Assembly (NCBI GenBank): GCA_036874045.1
Contig: CM072337.1
Location: 23,782,001-23,846,000 of the forward strand
Origin: Cymodocea nodosa
Taxonomy: Eukaryota > Streptophyta > Magnoliopsida > Alismatales > Cymodoceaceae
DNA length: 64,000 bases
Direction of reading: 5' to 3'
Shown here one piece after another: positions 24,401 through 32,996 of this stretch (position 1 is its first letter; each line of letters starts with the position of its first letter). The position numbers and the translations under genes were made by a program. The notes under the pieces were generated by a model. That model worked only from the letters and a program-made list of their open reading frames with translations, was not told the DNA's origin and did no database searches.

Positions 24401-27400
24401 ATCTCCTTTTGTATATGACAAAAAAGAGGAAGGGCATACTACAAAAAGAAAAAGGGAGAAAGTATACTACAAAAAAGAGGGAGAGTTCAAACATGATACC
24501 CAAAGAGAATTTCAACATGATATATTAATGGAGAAGAAACCTTGACATACATACAAGGGGAGAATAATATAGTAGATGAAACAGATATACAACACTTAAA
24601 GGGTAGAGATTGCTTGCCATTATTTGTATTTTTTGTAATCAGTTGTAAAACATTTTTATACCATGCACTTCTCTTGTATAGATATTTTAGGGATTGAAAT
24701 ACATATAATATTTGTAAAGATTTTTGTTATTATAAAAAATGAAGAGATTAAAAGAATCTTTATGTTTTGATAATATAAAACTTATGTGAAGATGATTATG
24801 TAATTTGCAGGTATAAAGGCAGAGTCATAAAGTTCGTATTATAGTAGGGCCAAAGTAATTTCATATAGTAGTTAAATTAAAGAAGTTTAGAAGAACATTT
24901 GATTTGATGAGTTAAAAATGATAACTATTCGAAAAACTTCAAGGAAATAGAGAGTTAAAAAATTAATTGTCTGAGATGAACGAAGAGTTATTGTTAACAA
25001 GAATATAAAATGTTGGATGCCTTGAACTGACAAATGACTGACTTGTCAAATATCTAAATTCTAGTAGATTAGCTTGAAACTGACGGAAAGATAGAAGATT
25101 AATTGTCTAATGACATTCAAGAAGATAGAGAGATACAACATAACTATTTAAAGTCACTTACAAACACAATAAAGTAAGTTCGTAATATTTAACTAAACTT
25201 AACGAACTTAAAACATATACAGAACTAAGTGTAAACTAGACAAAATAAGTTTGTATGGTTTACACAGACTAAACAAAGGGTTCATAGTGTTTACGTAAAT
25301 TGAACAGAATAAATTCATATGGTTTACATAGACTAAATGAAAAGTTCATTGTGTTTATGTAAATTGGACGAAATAAGTTCGTCATGTTCACTCTTTTTTT
25401 TGAGAAGATATTGACTGAAAAAAGGAAAATAAGTCTAAACACTACAAAGTAAGTTTGTACTATTTAGACAAACACTACAGCTACATCTCAGTTAGTCAAA
25501 GATTATTTTTGCAGATTTAGTTGATCATTGGAGTAATGAATCTTTAAGACCTATTTTTGTATTCATAATTTAATTGAAAGAATTCAAAATTTAGGTGTTT
25601 GTGTATGCTTAGAAATTTAATGAAAATTGAAATTTAGGTATTTGTGTACATGATAGAATTGAATGGAATTCAACATAATTGATTTTTAATGAAGTTAAGT
25701 AATAAATTGAAGTAATTAGTTGAAATGTAATTAATGAAGGAATTAATTATTTACATTAATCAATTAACATATTATTAAATTAAATCTTTATATATCATTT
25801 ATCAATTAATTAAGTCCTAAATCAAACTAATGCAAATGATGCTTACAATTTAAGAGTGCCACCATTAATTAATCAAAACCACCTTTCATTACTTGATAGT
25901 TGAACTTAATACCTACTTGATTAATTAAAGCCACCTACCCTTTTTCTATCACTTGCCTCGGGTGCTTGTTGTATGTTACTATGCTACACTACAATAGGTT
26001 TCACCATCGACCTTATTGTTACTGCTCTTGGATGCATCTATTAACTAATTGCTCCTAATGCAATTGAGGAGTTCACAACCCTTGACAAAGGTTGGCAACA
26101 ATGGTGCCACCATTGATGAGTCTTTCTTGGAGGCGGCTTTGACCCTCATCTCCACAACCTTCTTATGAGAGTTAGAGTGTAGGGATGAGATCAATGTGGG
26201 GCTTGTTGCAGGATGATACTCTGGGAATAGATGTCTAGATATGTAGCACACACCTTAAGTGGTGCACAGCATCTTCGACCCTACCTTCCATTGGGGTGTC
26301 TTCTGTATCTCACAATGCAAGCACTTCCTAACTAGGACCTGAGAATTTTTTGCTTCTCTTATGATCAAAGCCATCAATGATACGATCTTCAACTTCTTCT
26401 TCTTGTTGCTACTAACCAAAGGTGGAACTTGGTCAACTTGTGACTCGAGTGTATTAGATTTGGGCCCTCCAAGATTCTCAACCTCTTAGTAGTTCATAAT
26501 GGATGAGATCATCAATAGTGAATCACTACCATGGGTGCCTTTCATAAAGGATGCAAGGATTGGTAGGAGGATGTTTGAGCGAGGGTTTAACGGTGGTTGA
26601 GCATGTTTGGTGCAAGTTGCACAACCATAGACTGTAGTTGAACGACACAAGCACCTTAACTCTTGAGCATTGAGTGAGCTAGGGAGGAGTGTTGTGTGAG
26701 GAGTGGGCGACTTAGGATGAAAATGAATTCCCTTAGATTTGAACCTCTTGGGTTGGGTAAAAATTTTCCACAAAAAATGAATTTCATTTTGCACAAACAA
26801 GGGGGACATTCGAATCTGATGGAAAAAATTTTCATTTCCACCAAATTCTAGGGAGGGGGGTTTGTGCATATGGGTAATGGAGGGAGATAACATGTGATGG
26901 TGAGAAATGATGAAATTTCCTCTCATTACCCATGAAACAGAGTGTTTGTGTAGTTAAGAAATGGCTTGACTTGATCTCCTCTCGTCTCCATCATATAAAA
27001 GCTCTTCTCTTTTTTTTCCATCCTCCCCCCCCCCTTCGAATTGATTGAAATTGATTTTTTTTTGCTCAACCTTGCTTGCTATCTTGTAGTCTACTCGTCA
27101 TGTAATGTGTCAATTTCAAGCCCACTCACCTGTGTCGATTACAAGCCTATTCACCTATGTCAGTTTCAAGCCTGTCTCTGTTTGCTCACTCCCGTCTAAT
27201 CCCTAGCAAACTTCCTCATCTCCCATCTCTAGTCACTTGCTTGCCTGATCGAGAAGCTCTCCGGTGTGTTCTTCAAGCCCATCTTTGGTCGCCTAATCTA
27301 TTCACCATTTGGTCAACATTGTTGGAACATCCTCCTGCTAGCTTTGTTACCATCACTATCACTAGTAAATCCCTTGCCTATCACTGTCCTGTCCTATTGT

Positions 27401-30400
27401 TGCAACATCCTCCAATTTTGAGGTATTTATTAATAGATTTCATTGTCCCTGGTTAATCAACAGGAAATCCCTATTGCAATATTGGAGGTTTTGGGTATTT
27501 TGGGTACATGGAGGTTTGTTGTCCTGATTTGAGTTAAGATGTATTCACACATATGTTTATGTGATTCATAAGTTTTAAATTACTTAGTTATTTGTCTTTG
27601 CCATTGAGTTAATTTGTTGATATGTTGAGAATATTGTTGAAACACATTCATATGCACATATTGAATATGTCTTTGCCATGCACATCAAAACACATTCATA
27701 TGCTGACATTGATGATAAAATGCATGACTTAATTATTATGAAACCTATAAACATATGAAGATATGCATGTACTTGGTTCATGATGCAATTAAATAACAAG
27801 AATTCCTAAATTTTAATATCTGTTTGTCTATATTTTGTTTTCATAAATTCAATGTTTACTCCTTAGTTTAGTTACTCCTTAGTTTAGTTTATCTAATTGC
27901 ATGAATAAAAATGATACCTTTGAGAATGTTTCCAGTGAGTGAAAACCATTGGGAAGTTTTCAAAATATTTTAAGTTAATATACTAAATATGATCAAAAGT
28001 TATTAATATATATTTTATGTTAATATACTAAAAATGATAAAAAATTATTGATATATATTTTATTATTTTATAAAATTAAATTTAATTATTTTAAAATTCT
28101 TTATTATTTAGATATCTTGTTGATTAAGTTAGAATTTGATTAAAAGAATACAATTTACCATTCACCCTTTTTCTGGTGAGGTTATACGATCTTAACAAAA
28201 TCTCTACCTTGTAGATGTAGAATGATTGGAATCTAGTACATGATTGTGTCATTATCTATTCCGTCAAAGACTTTGAGCATCCTTCTGAGGCACATGGAGA
28301 AGAATGTCACCCGATATTGGAAGACATCTTGTACAAATTCTCTTCAATCTTTCAAGAACTCATTACATCACCACTTAAGCATAGTGAAGACTACAAAATT
28401 CCTCAGTTCCTTCCTCTCGCAACCATCATTTCCAAGAAAATGAGATTAAGCGATAGGTCAAGGAATTCTTATGGGTTGAGATCATTTGACCAAGTTGCTG
28501 CCTACACTTGGCTCCTGTTCTTTTAATTCAAAGAAAAGATGGTAGCTAGAGGTTCTATGTCAATTATCGACAACTAAACAAGAATACTATGGGAGAGTTT
28601 TCCTATACCTATACTCAAATGACTTCTAGATGAATTGGCTTTAGCCTACATCTTCTCAAAACTCAATCTACGATCAGGTTACCACCAAATTCATCCAGAT
28701 GATATTGGCAAAACAGCCTTTCGTATGCACGAAGGGCATTACAAATTCATCGAATGTCATTCAGATTAGTGAATGTGCCCTCTACATTTCAAGCTATCAT
28801 GAACAATGTGTTCCAGTAGCAATTGAGAAAATCTATTTTGTTTTTTTTTGATGATTTCCTAGTATTCAGTTTGACTATGGATGTGCATCACCTTCATCTC
28901 TCACAAGTACTAGAGGAATTACATAGACACCAATTTTATACCAAAAGGAGTAAGTGCAATTTTGGGGTTGATCAAATCAAGTATCTAGGCCATGTGGTTG
29001 GCAGTGGACAGGTTTGGCCGTCTGAGGCTAAAATTCAATGTGTATGGGACTGGCCAACTCCCATCAGCATTAAGACTCTCCGATATTTTGTTAGCTTAGA
29101 TGGTTACTACTAACACTTCATCTGGCAATTTGGTATGATCATAGTGTTGCTTTACTCAAAAAAGATGGGTTCCAATGGGGAGAATAGGCCCAACAAGCTT
29201 TCGAAAGCCTGAACCACGCACTAGTTACTGCCCCCGTCCTCACTCTTCCAAACTTCACGAAGACCTTTACAATTGAATGTGACACTTCAGAGGGATAAAT
29301 CGGAGCAGTCCTTATGCAAGAAGGGAAGGCCATCTCTTACTTGAGCCAAGCCTTCTCTAGCTAATGATGGATCATGTCAACTTATGATCATGAATTACAA
29401 GCTATCCTTGTTGTCATTTAGAAGTGGAGGCATTACTTATTGGGGCAACAATTCATTGTTCAAACAGATTAGCAAAGCATCCTAAATTTGTTACAGCAGC
29501 GTGTCCATACTCTAGCACAACTGAAATGGATTTACAGGTTGATGGATTATGATTTCTGTATTGAATATAAAAAGGGGGCAACTAACTTGGCATTAGATGC
29601 CCTTTCATCACTTAGAACTTGAAGCTATGCCCATAACGTGCACCACACTCTAGCAAGGGTGGATACAAGAACTTAAGGATGCTTATGAGCAAGATGAGGA
29701 GCTATGAGGCTTCTTGGACCATTGGTAGAACAATCAACTTGACACCACCAAATGTGATTATTGGGTCGAACTGCTGTATTTTAAGAATCAGCTAATCCTC
29801 AGGACATGGATACCCTTACGTCTGAAATTACTGGTCGAGTTCCACAGTTCCTCAATGGTTGGGCATGATGGGTTCAATATAACCTACTGTTGACTTCAGA
29901 AATTATTCAAGTGGCAAGGTATGAAGAATGAAATTAGGCAATATGTACAAGAATGTGATGTGTGTTAACAGATGAAGACTGAAATCTTCAGTTCCTGGAC
30001 TTCTCTTGCCATTGTCGCCTCCTCATTATGTTTGGGGCAAGATCTCTATGGATTTTGTTGAAGGCCTGCCTTGCAATTAAGGCTTCACCACTATACTAGT
30101 TGTGGTTGGTCGTTTGTCCAAATATGGATATTTCATGGTGCTCCAACACCCATTTTTGGGGACATCCATTGCTAAGGTTTTCTTGGATCATGTTGTGAAA
30201 CTTCATGGCTATTCGTCCTCTATCATCTCCGATGCAACCCTATTTTTCTCAGCCATTTTTAGAAGGAATTGCTAAATATTCAGGTATGCTGCTCAAATTT
30301 AGCTCCACCTACCATCCACAATCAAATGGCTAATCAGAGATTGTGAATAGATGCCTTGAACAATATCTCCAATTGTTTTTGTGCCCACAATCCCAGTGAA

Positions 30401-32009
30401 TGGTATAATTGGTTAACCTAGGCTAGGCATCATTATAATACCGGTTATCACTATTCTACATGCTTTAGCCTGTTCGAGATAATGTATGGTCAACCACCTC
30501 CAAAATTGGTTTGGTAGGAACCCAAAACTTCTCAATTGCCACCTTGGATGATCATCTACATTAACGTGATCAATTACTTAAATAACTCACCTAGAACTTG
30601 TTTGTGGTTCAATCTCAAACGAAGAAGTATGCTGATCAATCTTGCTCTGAGCAAGAGTTTCAAGAAGGGGATTGGGTTTTTCTTCGTCTCCAACCTTATC
30701 AACAACACTCATGAGCTCAGCAAACCAACCAAAAGCTTTCACCTAAGTTTTATGGCCCGTTCTGCATTCTTGCTCGCATTAGTAAGGTTGCATACAAGCT
30801 CCAACTGCGTGAAAGATGTAGGCTCCATCCTGTTTTCCACCTCTCCCTTCTGAAGCAAAGGGTTAACAATCAACCAATGCAGACCACCCTTCCACCTGTT
30901 ACATTTTCAGAGCACTGTAGGCCTGTCGCCCTTCTTGGCCGCCACCTTGCCAAGCATCTCAGAAAAGCTGTTGTCGATGCCCTTATTCAATGTGAAGGAG
31001 ATGATGCTGTTGAAGCCGTCTGGGAACCATATGAGCTCATTTCTGCTTGCTGGCCACACTTGTTCGTCGAGGATGACGAACATTTTGGAAGGGGGAGTGT
31101 CATATATCAGAGTAAACGGCTGTTAAGACAGTTATGTTTTAGCAGTTAGTTTGAAGTTGTTTTGTTAGTTAAATGGCTGTAATAAATACTGTCGTAAGTA
31201 ATGAGCATGCATGATATTTTGCTTTGATTCTATAACCGTGTGTTGCAGTACACCACCTCACCCACTCCACCTCCTTCGACCACACCAAGTGGTTCACTAC
31301 TGGTAGATCCATTGTCAACACCATAATATTTGGAAACACTGTTCGTCTGGTTTCCACGGCCATTCTTGCTAATTCTTTCTTGTAGGACATAATCTGTCAA
31401 CAAGGCCAAGATTGGGAGGTTGAGGAGCCACCTGCAACCACTCGTCGTTCATCTAGGATGCAGGATCGCGACATGTTATGTTAATAACGTAGATCAATAT
31501 ATATAGTATCGGGGGTGTTTTTTTTTCAGCTTGTCTCAGCATCCCTTTTCTTTCACCCCTCTTCTCTCCACCTAGGGCAACCTTCTTTTTTCTGTGTTGG
31601 GCTCTCTGGAAGTACTGCGACAGAACTACCACTATGTCCCCCGAATCCTAGTCTCTGTCAATGAGGCGTTTTTCCTTTGTTCCGTCACTATGTGAAAACC
31701 TAAAGTTTTTTTCTCAAGATTTGAAGTTTCACGCCCTAGACGTTCAGGGCACAAGTGTGCCCCTACCGCTGTGCTGGTGTTTGTATTTTGACGGCAATAT
31801 TCTAGTGAAACATGCATTCTTCCGTCTAATTTGTATTTTGATGAAACAGTAACTGTTTTTCTATCTTAAAAAAATCTTTCATTATATTTATAATCATTGT
31901 TGGCATTTATTGAACATCCAAATGATTTCAGAAACAATGGAGGGACAGGAGGGAGGAGTTCAAAAAGAAAGTCAGCCGTATCGTCAGAAAGTCCCAGGAA
32001 ATGTTTTGA
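9420..32009 (+). CDS. UBC7: Ubiquitin-conjugating enzyme E2, UBC7/UBE2G2 type, with a 20-kb intron
   Basis: Six exons join in phase: 9420-9468, 9564-9666, 10378-10475, 10558-10658, 11672-11749 and 31932-32009, giving 168 residues, close to plant UBC7/13/14. The UBC fold is complete. HPN is at residues 81-83 and the catalytic Cys at 91 (RVCISIL). The 13-residue acidic insertion after it ([15 protein letters not shown], about 96-110) marks the UBE2G/UBC7 class. In this class the enzyme makes Lys48 chains on ER-associated degradation substrates with HRD1-type ligases, on the cytosolic face of the ER. The last exon encodes [14 protein letters not shown] and ends KSQEMF, as family members do. Introns are 95, 711, 82, 1,013 and 20,182 bp; the last is packed with nested transposons. 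Reading through the fifth donor would add VSSLLLAC and stop. Confidence 0.9.
11170..11425 (-). repeat. RTE-type LINE 3' tail, minus strand, in UBC7 intron 4
   Basis: The minus strand reads [16 protein letters not shown], then continues through an [13 protein letters not shown] stretch, which is a TTG-type tail read as Leu codons. DRxKWRxRIHVVDP is the usual end of plant RTE-clade LINE proteins. The polymerase part is absent. This is the best preserved coding scrap of the family in the window. Confidence 0.6.
12443..12724. repeat. Tandem pair of about 140-bp units
   Basis: Unit A (12443-12582) and unit B (12583-12724) both begin AAAATCAGA(G/A)ATTTGG and both contain GTAGATGGACC followed by ATCTTTCCT. 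Each unit ends near ATGTG(G/A)TGTAAA. They are diverged but plainly alignable, so this is an old tandem duplication. The source element was not recognised. Confidence 0.6.
13010..13135 (+). repeat. RTE-type LINE 3'-tail fragment
   Basis: The frame AAGAAAAGAATTCATGTGGC onward reads [10 protein letters not shown] and then a stop, matching the C terminus of plant RTE LINE proteins. A decayed CACATAATGAGATTATAGCA and a TTGTTATTGCC end follow. It lies in UBC7 intron 5. Confidence 0.6.
13700..13945. repeat. Imperfect tandem repeat, period about 45-50 bp
   Basis: A unit resembling TGTGGTTTCTGTGCTATTTA plus CCTGTTGACATTG recurs about five times (near 13705, 13735, 13785, 13810 and 13850) with many substitutions and small indels. 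No coding function is evident. Confidence 0.5.
15661..15821 (+). mobile_element. Au-like SINE
   Basis: The head is tRNA-like: AACCTCGGTAATGGTAAG resembles box A, and GGTTTGAATC is a box B form of GGTTCGAATC. It continues GGAAACAACCTC, GGGATAAGGTTGTGTATAAT and CCCTACATTGGTGGAAGTCT, and ends in CCCATTTTT. This order matches the plant Au SINE family (GGAAACAGCCTC, GGTAAGGCTGCGTACAAT, CCTGCATTGGTGGGAGC). Differences are mostly C-to-T, so the copy is old. A flanking duplication could not be fixed. Confidence 0.7.
16410..17005. repeat. A-rich minisatellite with CTTCGGTT units
   Basis: About ten imperfect units of roughly 50-60 bp alternate a CTTCGGTTGGATTGAAG-like box, its inverted partner CTTCGGTTAGATCGAAG and a GGAAAAAATAAAAAA spacer. 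Each unit contains a small inverted repeat (CTTC...GAAG). The array is followed by segments with GGCTAGCCCAACC and GACACCTCTA, strings common at the ends of angiosperm dispersed repeats, so it may be the interior of an unrecognised transposon. Confidence 0.6.
18822..19222 (+). repeat. 5' LTR of the gypsy element
   Basis: 401 bp, beginning TGTCATATACCAGAGTAAAT and ending GATCGTAACA. It aligns along its whole length with 31098-31473, sharing for example GCAGTTAGTTTGAAGTTG and GGCCAAGATTGGGAGGTTG. It has small insertions relative to the 3' copy. Confidence 0.85.
19223..20606 (+). pseudogene. Gypsy gag and protease remnant
   Basis: Open stretches survive between stops. A decayed zinc knuckle of the plant gypsy type CxxCxxKWxxxHxC is readable at about 20070-20115 as [12 protein letters not shown], a stop, then C. 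Gag and nucleocapsid sequence precedes it; the first part of protease/pol follows until the inserted element. Many stops and frame changes make it non-functional. Confidence 0.65.
20612..22142 (+). repeat. 5' LTR of the gag-only copia element
   Basis: 1,531 bp, starting TGAAAGAACTTCTATGTTTT and ending GGTCTTATCA. It contains about three tandem units of 63 bp at 21111-21312 (core TAAGTTTGTATGGTTTACAC, ...GTGTTTACGTAAACTA) and about three looser 43-bp units at 21730-21900 (GCTTCGACTTGAAA). The 63-bp units recur in the 3' LTR at about 25240-25385. Confidence 0.8.
22143..24748 (+). pseudogene. Decayed copia gag and pol-less interior
   Basis: From about 22200 the translation follows copia Gag in pieces: [52 protein letters not shown], later [19 protein letters not shown]. 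Frequent stops and frame changes break it. From about 23830 the sequence changes to short TTGGTATCA-like repeats and AGGGGGAGCT boxes, which are non-coding. No Asp-Asp catalytic motif of integrase or reverse transcriptase is present. Confidence 0.7.
25547..26870. mobile_element. PIF/Harbinger-like element carrying a GATA gene fragment
   Basis: The left 280 bp align closely with the left part of the element at 32997-34012 (GAATTCAAAATTTAGGTGTT, ATTGAAATTTAGGTATTTGTG, AATTGATTTTTAAT). The right 150 bp align with its right part (AAAATGAATTCC, GGTTGGG, AATCTGATGGAAAAAATTTTC). TTA at 25544-25546 precedes the left end. The right end is scrambled: GAGGGGGGTTTGTGCA stands in the opposite orientation to the expected terminal repeat, so the right boundary and its TTA are not resolved. 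Between the arms lies non-element DNA containing a GATA-factor fragment on the minus strand. This looks like a Pack-type transposon, one that has picked up host gene sequence. Confidence 0.6.
26045..26545 (-). pseudogene. Captured GATA-type zinc-finger transcription factor fragment
   Basis: On the minus strand one frame reads a Ser/Lys-rich lead ([17 protein letters not shown]), then [15 protein letters not shown], a short gap, MLC, TT, a stop, [32 protein letters not shown] and VVEMR. Plant GATA factors have CxxC-18-CxxC with KTPQWR, GVRYKSGRLxPEYRPAxSPTF and HSNSHRKVxEMR, so the match is specific. The first CxxC (CLHC) is intact. The loop is about three residues short, and the second CxxC is destroyed (CTT and a stop where CNAC is expected). 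The frame runs on to a stop at 26045-26047 as [10 protein letters not shown]. It lies inside a transposon and is not a working gene. Confidence 0.75.
26871..28094. other. Unresolved part of the insertion in the copia 3' LTR
   Basis: It contains an inverted pair ATGGGTAATG(G/A)(A/G)(G/A)GGA at about 26871 and 26916-26932, and a run of ten C at about 27026-27035. A direct pair of about 46-bp units (TTAATATACTAAA...) lies at 27974-28065. The frame at 27157-27456 has no recognisable motif. The right limit is where copia LTR sequence resumes near 28095. Confidence 0.4.
28203..31097 (+). pseudogene. Gypsy pol remnant: reverse transcriptase, RNase H, integrase, C-terminal tail
   Basis: Pieces of a Ty3/gypsy polyprotein appear in order. 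Reverse transcriptase covers about 28590-29110, with [20 protein letters not shown], the catalytic FFDDFLVFS (for the usual VFFDDILVYS) and [15 protein letters not shown]. RNase H covers about 29260-29640 ([10 protein letters not shown], then [19 protein letters not shown]). Integrase covers about 29940-30420 ([21 protein letters not shown]). The tail has [10 protein letters not shown] and an [21 protein letters not shown] segment, as at the end of chromovirus pol. Stops and frameshifts interrupt all domains. The polypurine tract follows at once. Confidence 0.8.
31098..31473 (+). repeat. 3' LTR of the gypsy element
   Basis: 376 bp, beginning TGTCATATATCAGAGTAAAC and ending GGATCGCGACA, followed by the TGTTA target duplication at 31474-31478. 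It keeps more CG and C-rich sites than the 5' copy. The polypurine tract lies at 31087-31097. Confidence 0.85.
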
Positions 32010-32996
32010 GATTATTGCGGAGGTTGGGAATGTCTAAGATCCAATATGCACTTTGGCACGACACTTTTTTTCTTCATGGGCAAAGAAATTTGTTAGTTTT
32101 TGTTCTCTAAGTTTGATAGATCACGTTATATGTAAGATGTCTGCTTTTGCCCCAAGAGATTGCTAGAATCATAAATTTTTCTGTTCGAGGTGGCTGGAAG
32201 TGTCTTGTTGCATCCTCATCTTTGCTTTACCTGGTTTCTTTGTTTCATCTCTGGAGAAACGTGCATTTTGTTTAATGTATAAAGAATTGTTTATTTCTCT
32301 GGACTGGCAAGTGGTGTTTGATAGAGATTCCCCAGTTAACTGCGCGTCAGTCTATCAACATTCTTGACAGTCATTGGCTAGTTAAATCAAACTACAATAG
32401 CTTAATTAAACCAACTATAATGGCTTAATTGATTGAAGGTAACGATAATCTCAATTTGAATTTGAATTTGAATTTGAATTGAACTTTCCGTTTATCTATA
32501 ATTTAATTTTTTGAGAAAAGTGTTCCTAGAGCTCTACTTTGGATGCACAGGGAAAAAAGGAGTGTCAAGTACTCTCCATGAAATAGATTGTGGTTATATT
32601 CCCAGCAACTCGGGTTTTCAGTGCATCACATGTTATATGTATAATGCTTTTAATTTAGGATTCTTTTCTTTCGTCGTAATCGAATTTAAGTGTGTATGAT
32701 TTGTTTTGCAGGTTATGCACCATTTTTGAGTTTTGAGAATAAAGGAGAGAAATGCTAGCTCAATTAATTATAATAGTTCAGTTAACTAAAGGTGTTAGTA
32801 CTCATATTTCATGGTAGGATTCGAATCTAGATGAATGTAAAAATATATCATTATAAAAAACATCTTTCATTGATGATTTTTAATAATACAAATATGAGAA
32901 TAAATGAAATTGCACACACAACAATTCCATGAGAGCATTTGGTATGAATACAAGTCTATGGAAGACAAACGGTCACAACTGCAGATCTCCACCTTA
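32010..32996 (+). other. UBC7 3' UTR and downstream spacer
   Basis: The first few hundred bases should be the UBC7 3' UTR. A (TTTGAA)n microsatellite lies at about 32452-32482. A segment at about 32750-32875 (GCTCAATTAATT, GGTAGGATTCGAATCTAGAT, GAATGTAAAAATATATCATTAT) has a tRNA-like box B and resembles a decayed SINE; a related string occurs near 55620-55670. No gene is supported. Confidence 0.45.

Larger units (their letters stand above)
20612..28197 (+). mobile_element. Copia-type LTR element with gag only, inserted in the gypsy element
   Basis: The 5' LTR (20612-22142, 1,531 bp) and the 3' LTR (24749 to 28197, itself interrupted) share start and end sequences. The five bases AAATC flank both sides (20607-20611 and 28198-28202). 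The Met primer site follows the 5' LTR as TAGTATCAGAATAGG (for TGGTATCAGAGCAGG). The interior is only about 2.6 kb. It begins with a readable copia gag ([13 protein letters not shown], then LNIIYYI and [16 protein letters not shown]) and has no integrase, reverse transcriptase or RNase H. Before the 3' LTR comes a GGGGGAGCT-rich, TTGGTATCA-repeating segment like the one after pol in long-LTR copia elements. This is a non-autonomous terminal-repeat-with-gag design. Confidence 0.82.
24749..28197 (+). repeat. 3' LTR of the copia element, interrupted
   Basis: The first part (24749-25546) aligns with the start of the 5' LTR. The last part (about 28095-28197, containing AAGTTAGAATTTGATTAAAAGAA) aligns with its end. 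About 630 bp of LTR corresponding to 21470-22040 is not seen; in its place is the 25547-28090 insertion. Part of the LTR was therefore lost or is too decayed to align. The purine-rich AAAAAATGAAGAGA precedes the LTR as a weak polypurine tract. Confidence 0.7.
18822..31473 (+). mobile_element. Ty3/gypsy (chromovirus-like) LTR retrotransposon, decayed and nested
   Basis: Both LTRs begin TGTCATATA and end in ACA (GATCG(T/C)(A/G)ACA). The flanking five bases TGTTA are identical at 18817-18821 and 31474-31478, so both ends are fixed by a target duplication. A decayed initiator-Met primer site (AGGTATTAAA for GGTATCAGAG) follows the 5' LTR, and the polypurine tract GGAAGGGGGAG abuts the 3' LTR. Inside are gag and pol remnants, split by a second retroelement at 20612-28197. 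By eye the LTRs differ at about one site in eight, with an excess of C-to-T and G-to-A, as expected of an old methylated insertion. The element is in the same orientation as UBC7. Confidence 0.88.

Noticed and set aside
19223..24748. A single larger retroelement with gag followed by a second gag
   Set aside because: AAATC repeats at 20607-20611 and 28198-28202 and a second LTR pair show that the inner part is a separate insertion.
26486..26926. 146-codon minus-strand frame
   Set aside because: It runs through the transposon arm and palindrome before the GATA fragment. Only the part near 26545 and below shows similarity to a host protein.
28203..31097. Reverse transcriptase as part of an endogenous pararetrovirus
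   Set aside because: The order RT, RNase H, integrase, LTR ends with a 5-bp duplication, Met primer site and polypurine tract identify a Ty3/gypsy retrotransposon. No movement-protein sequence was seen.
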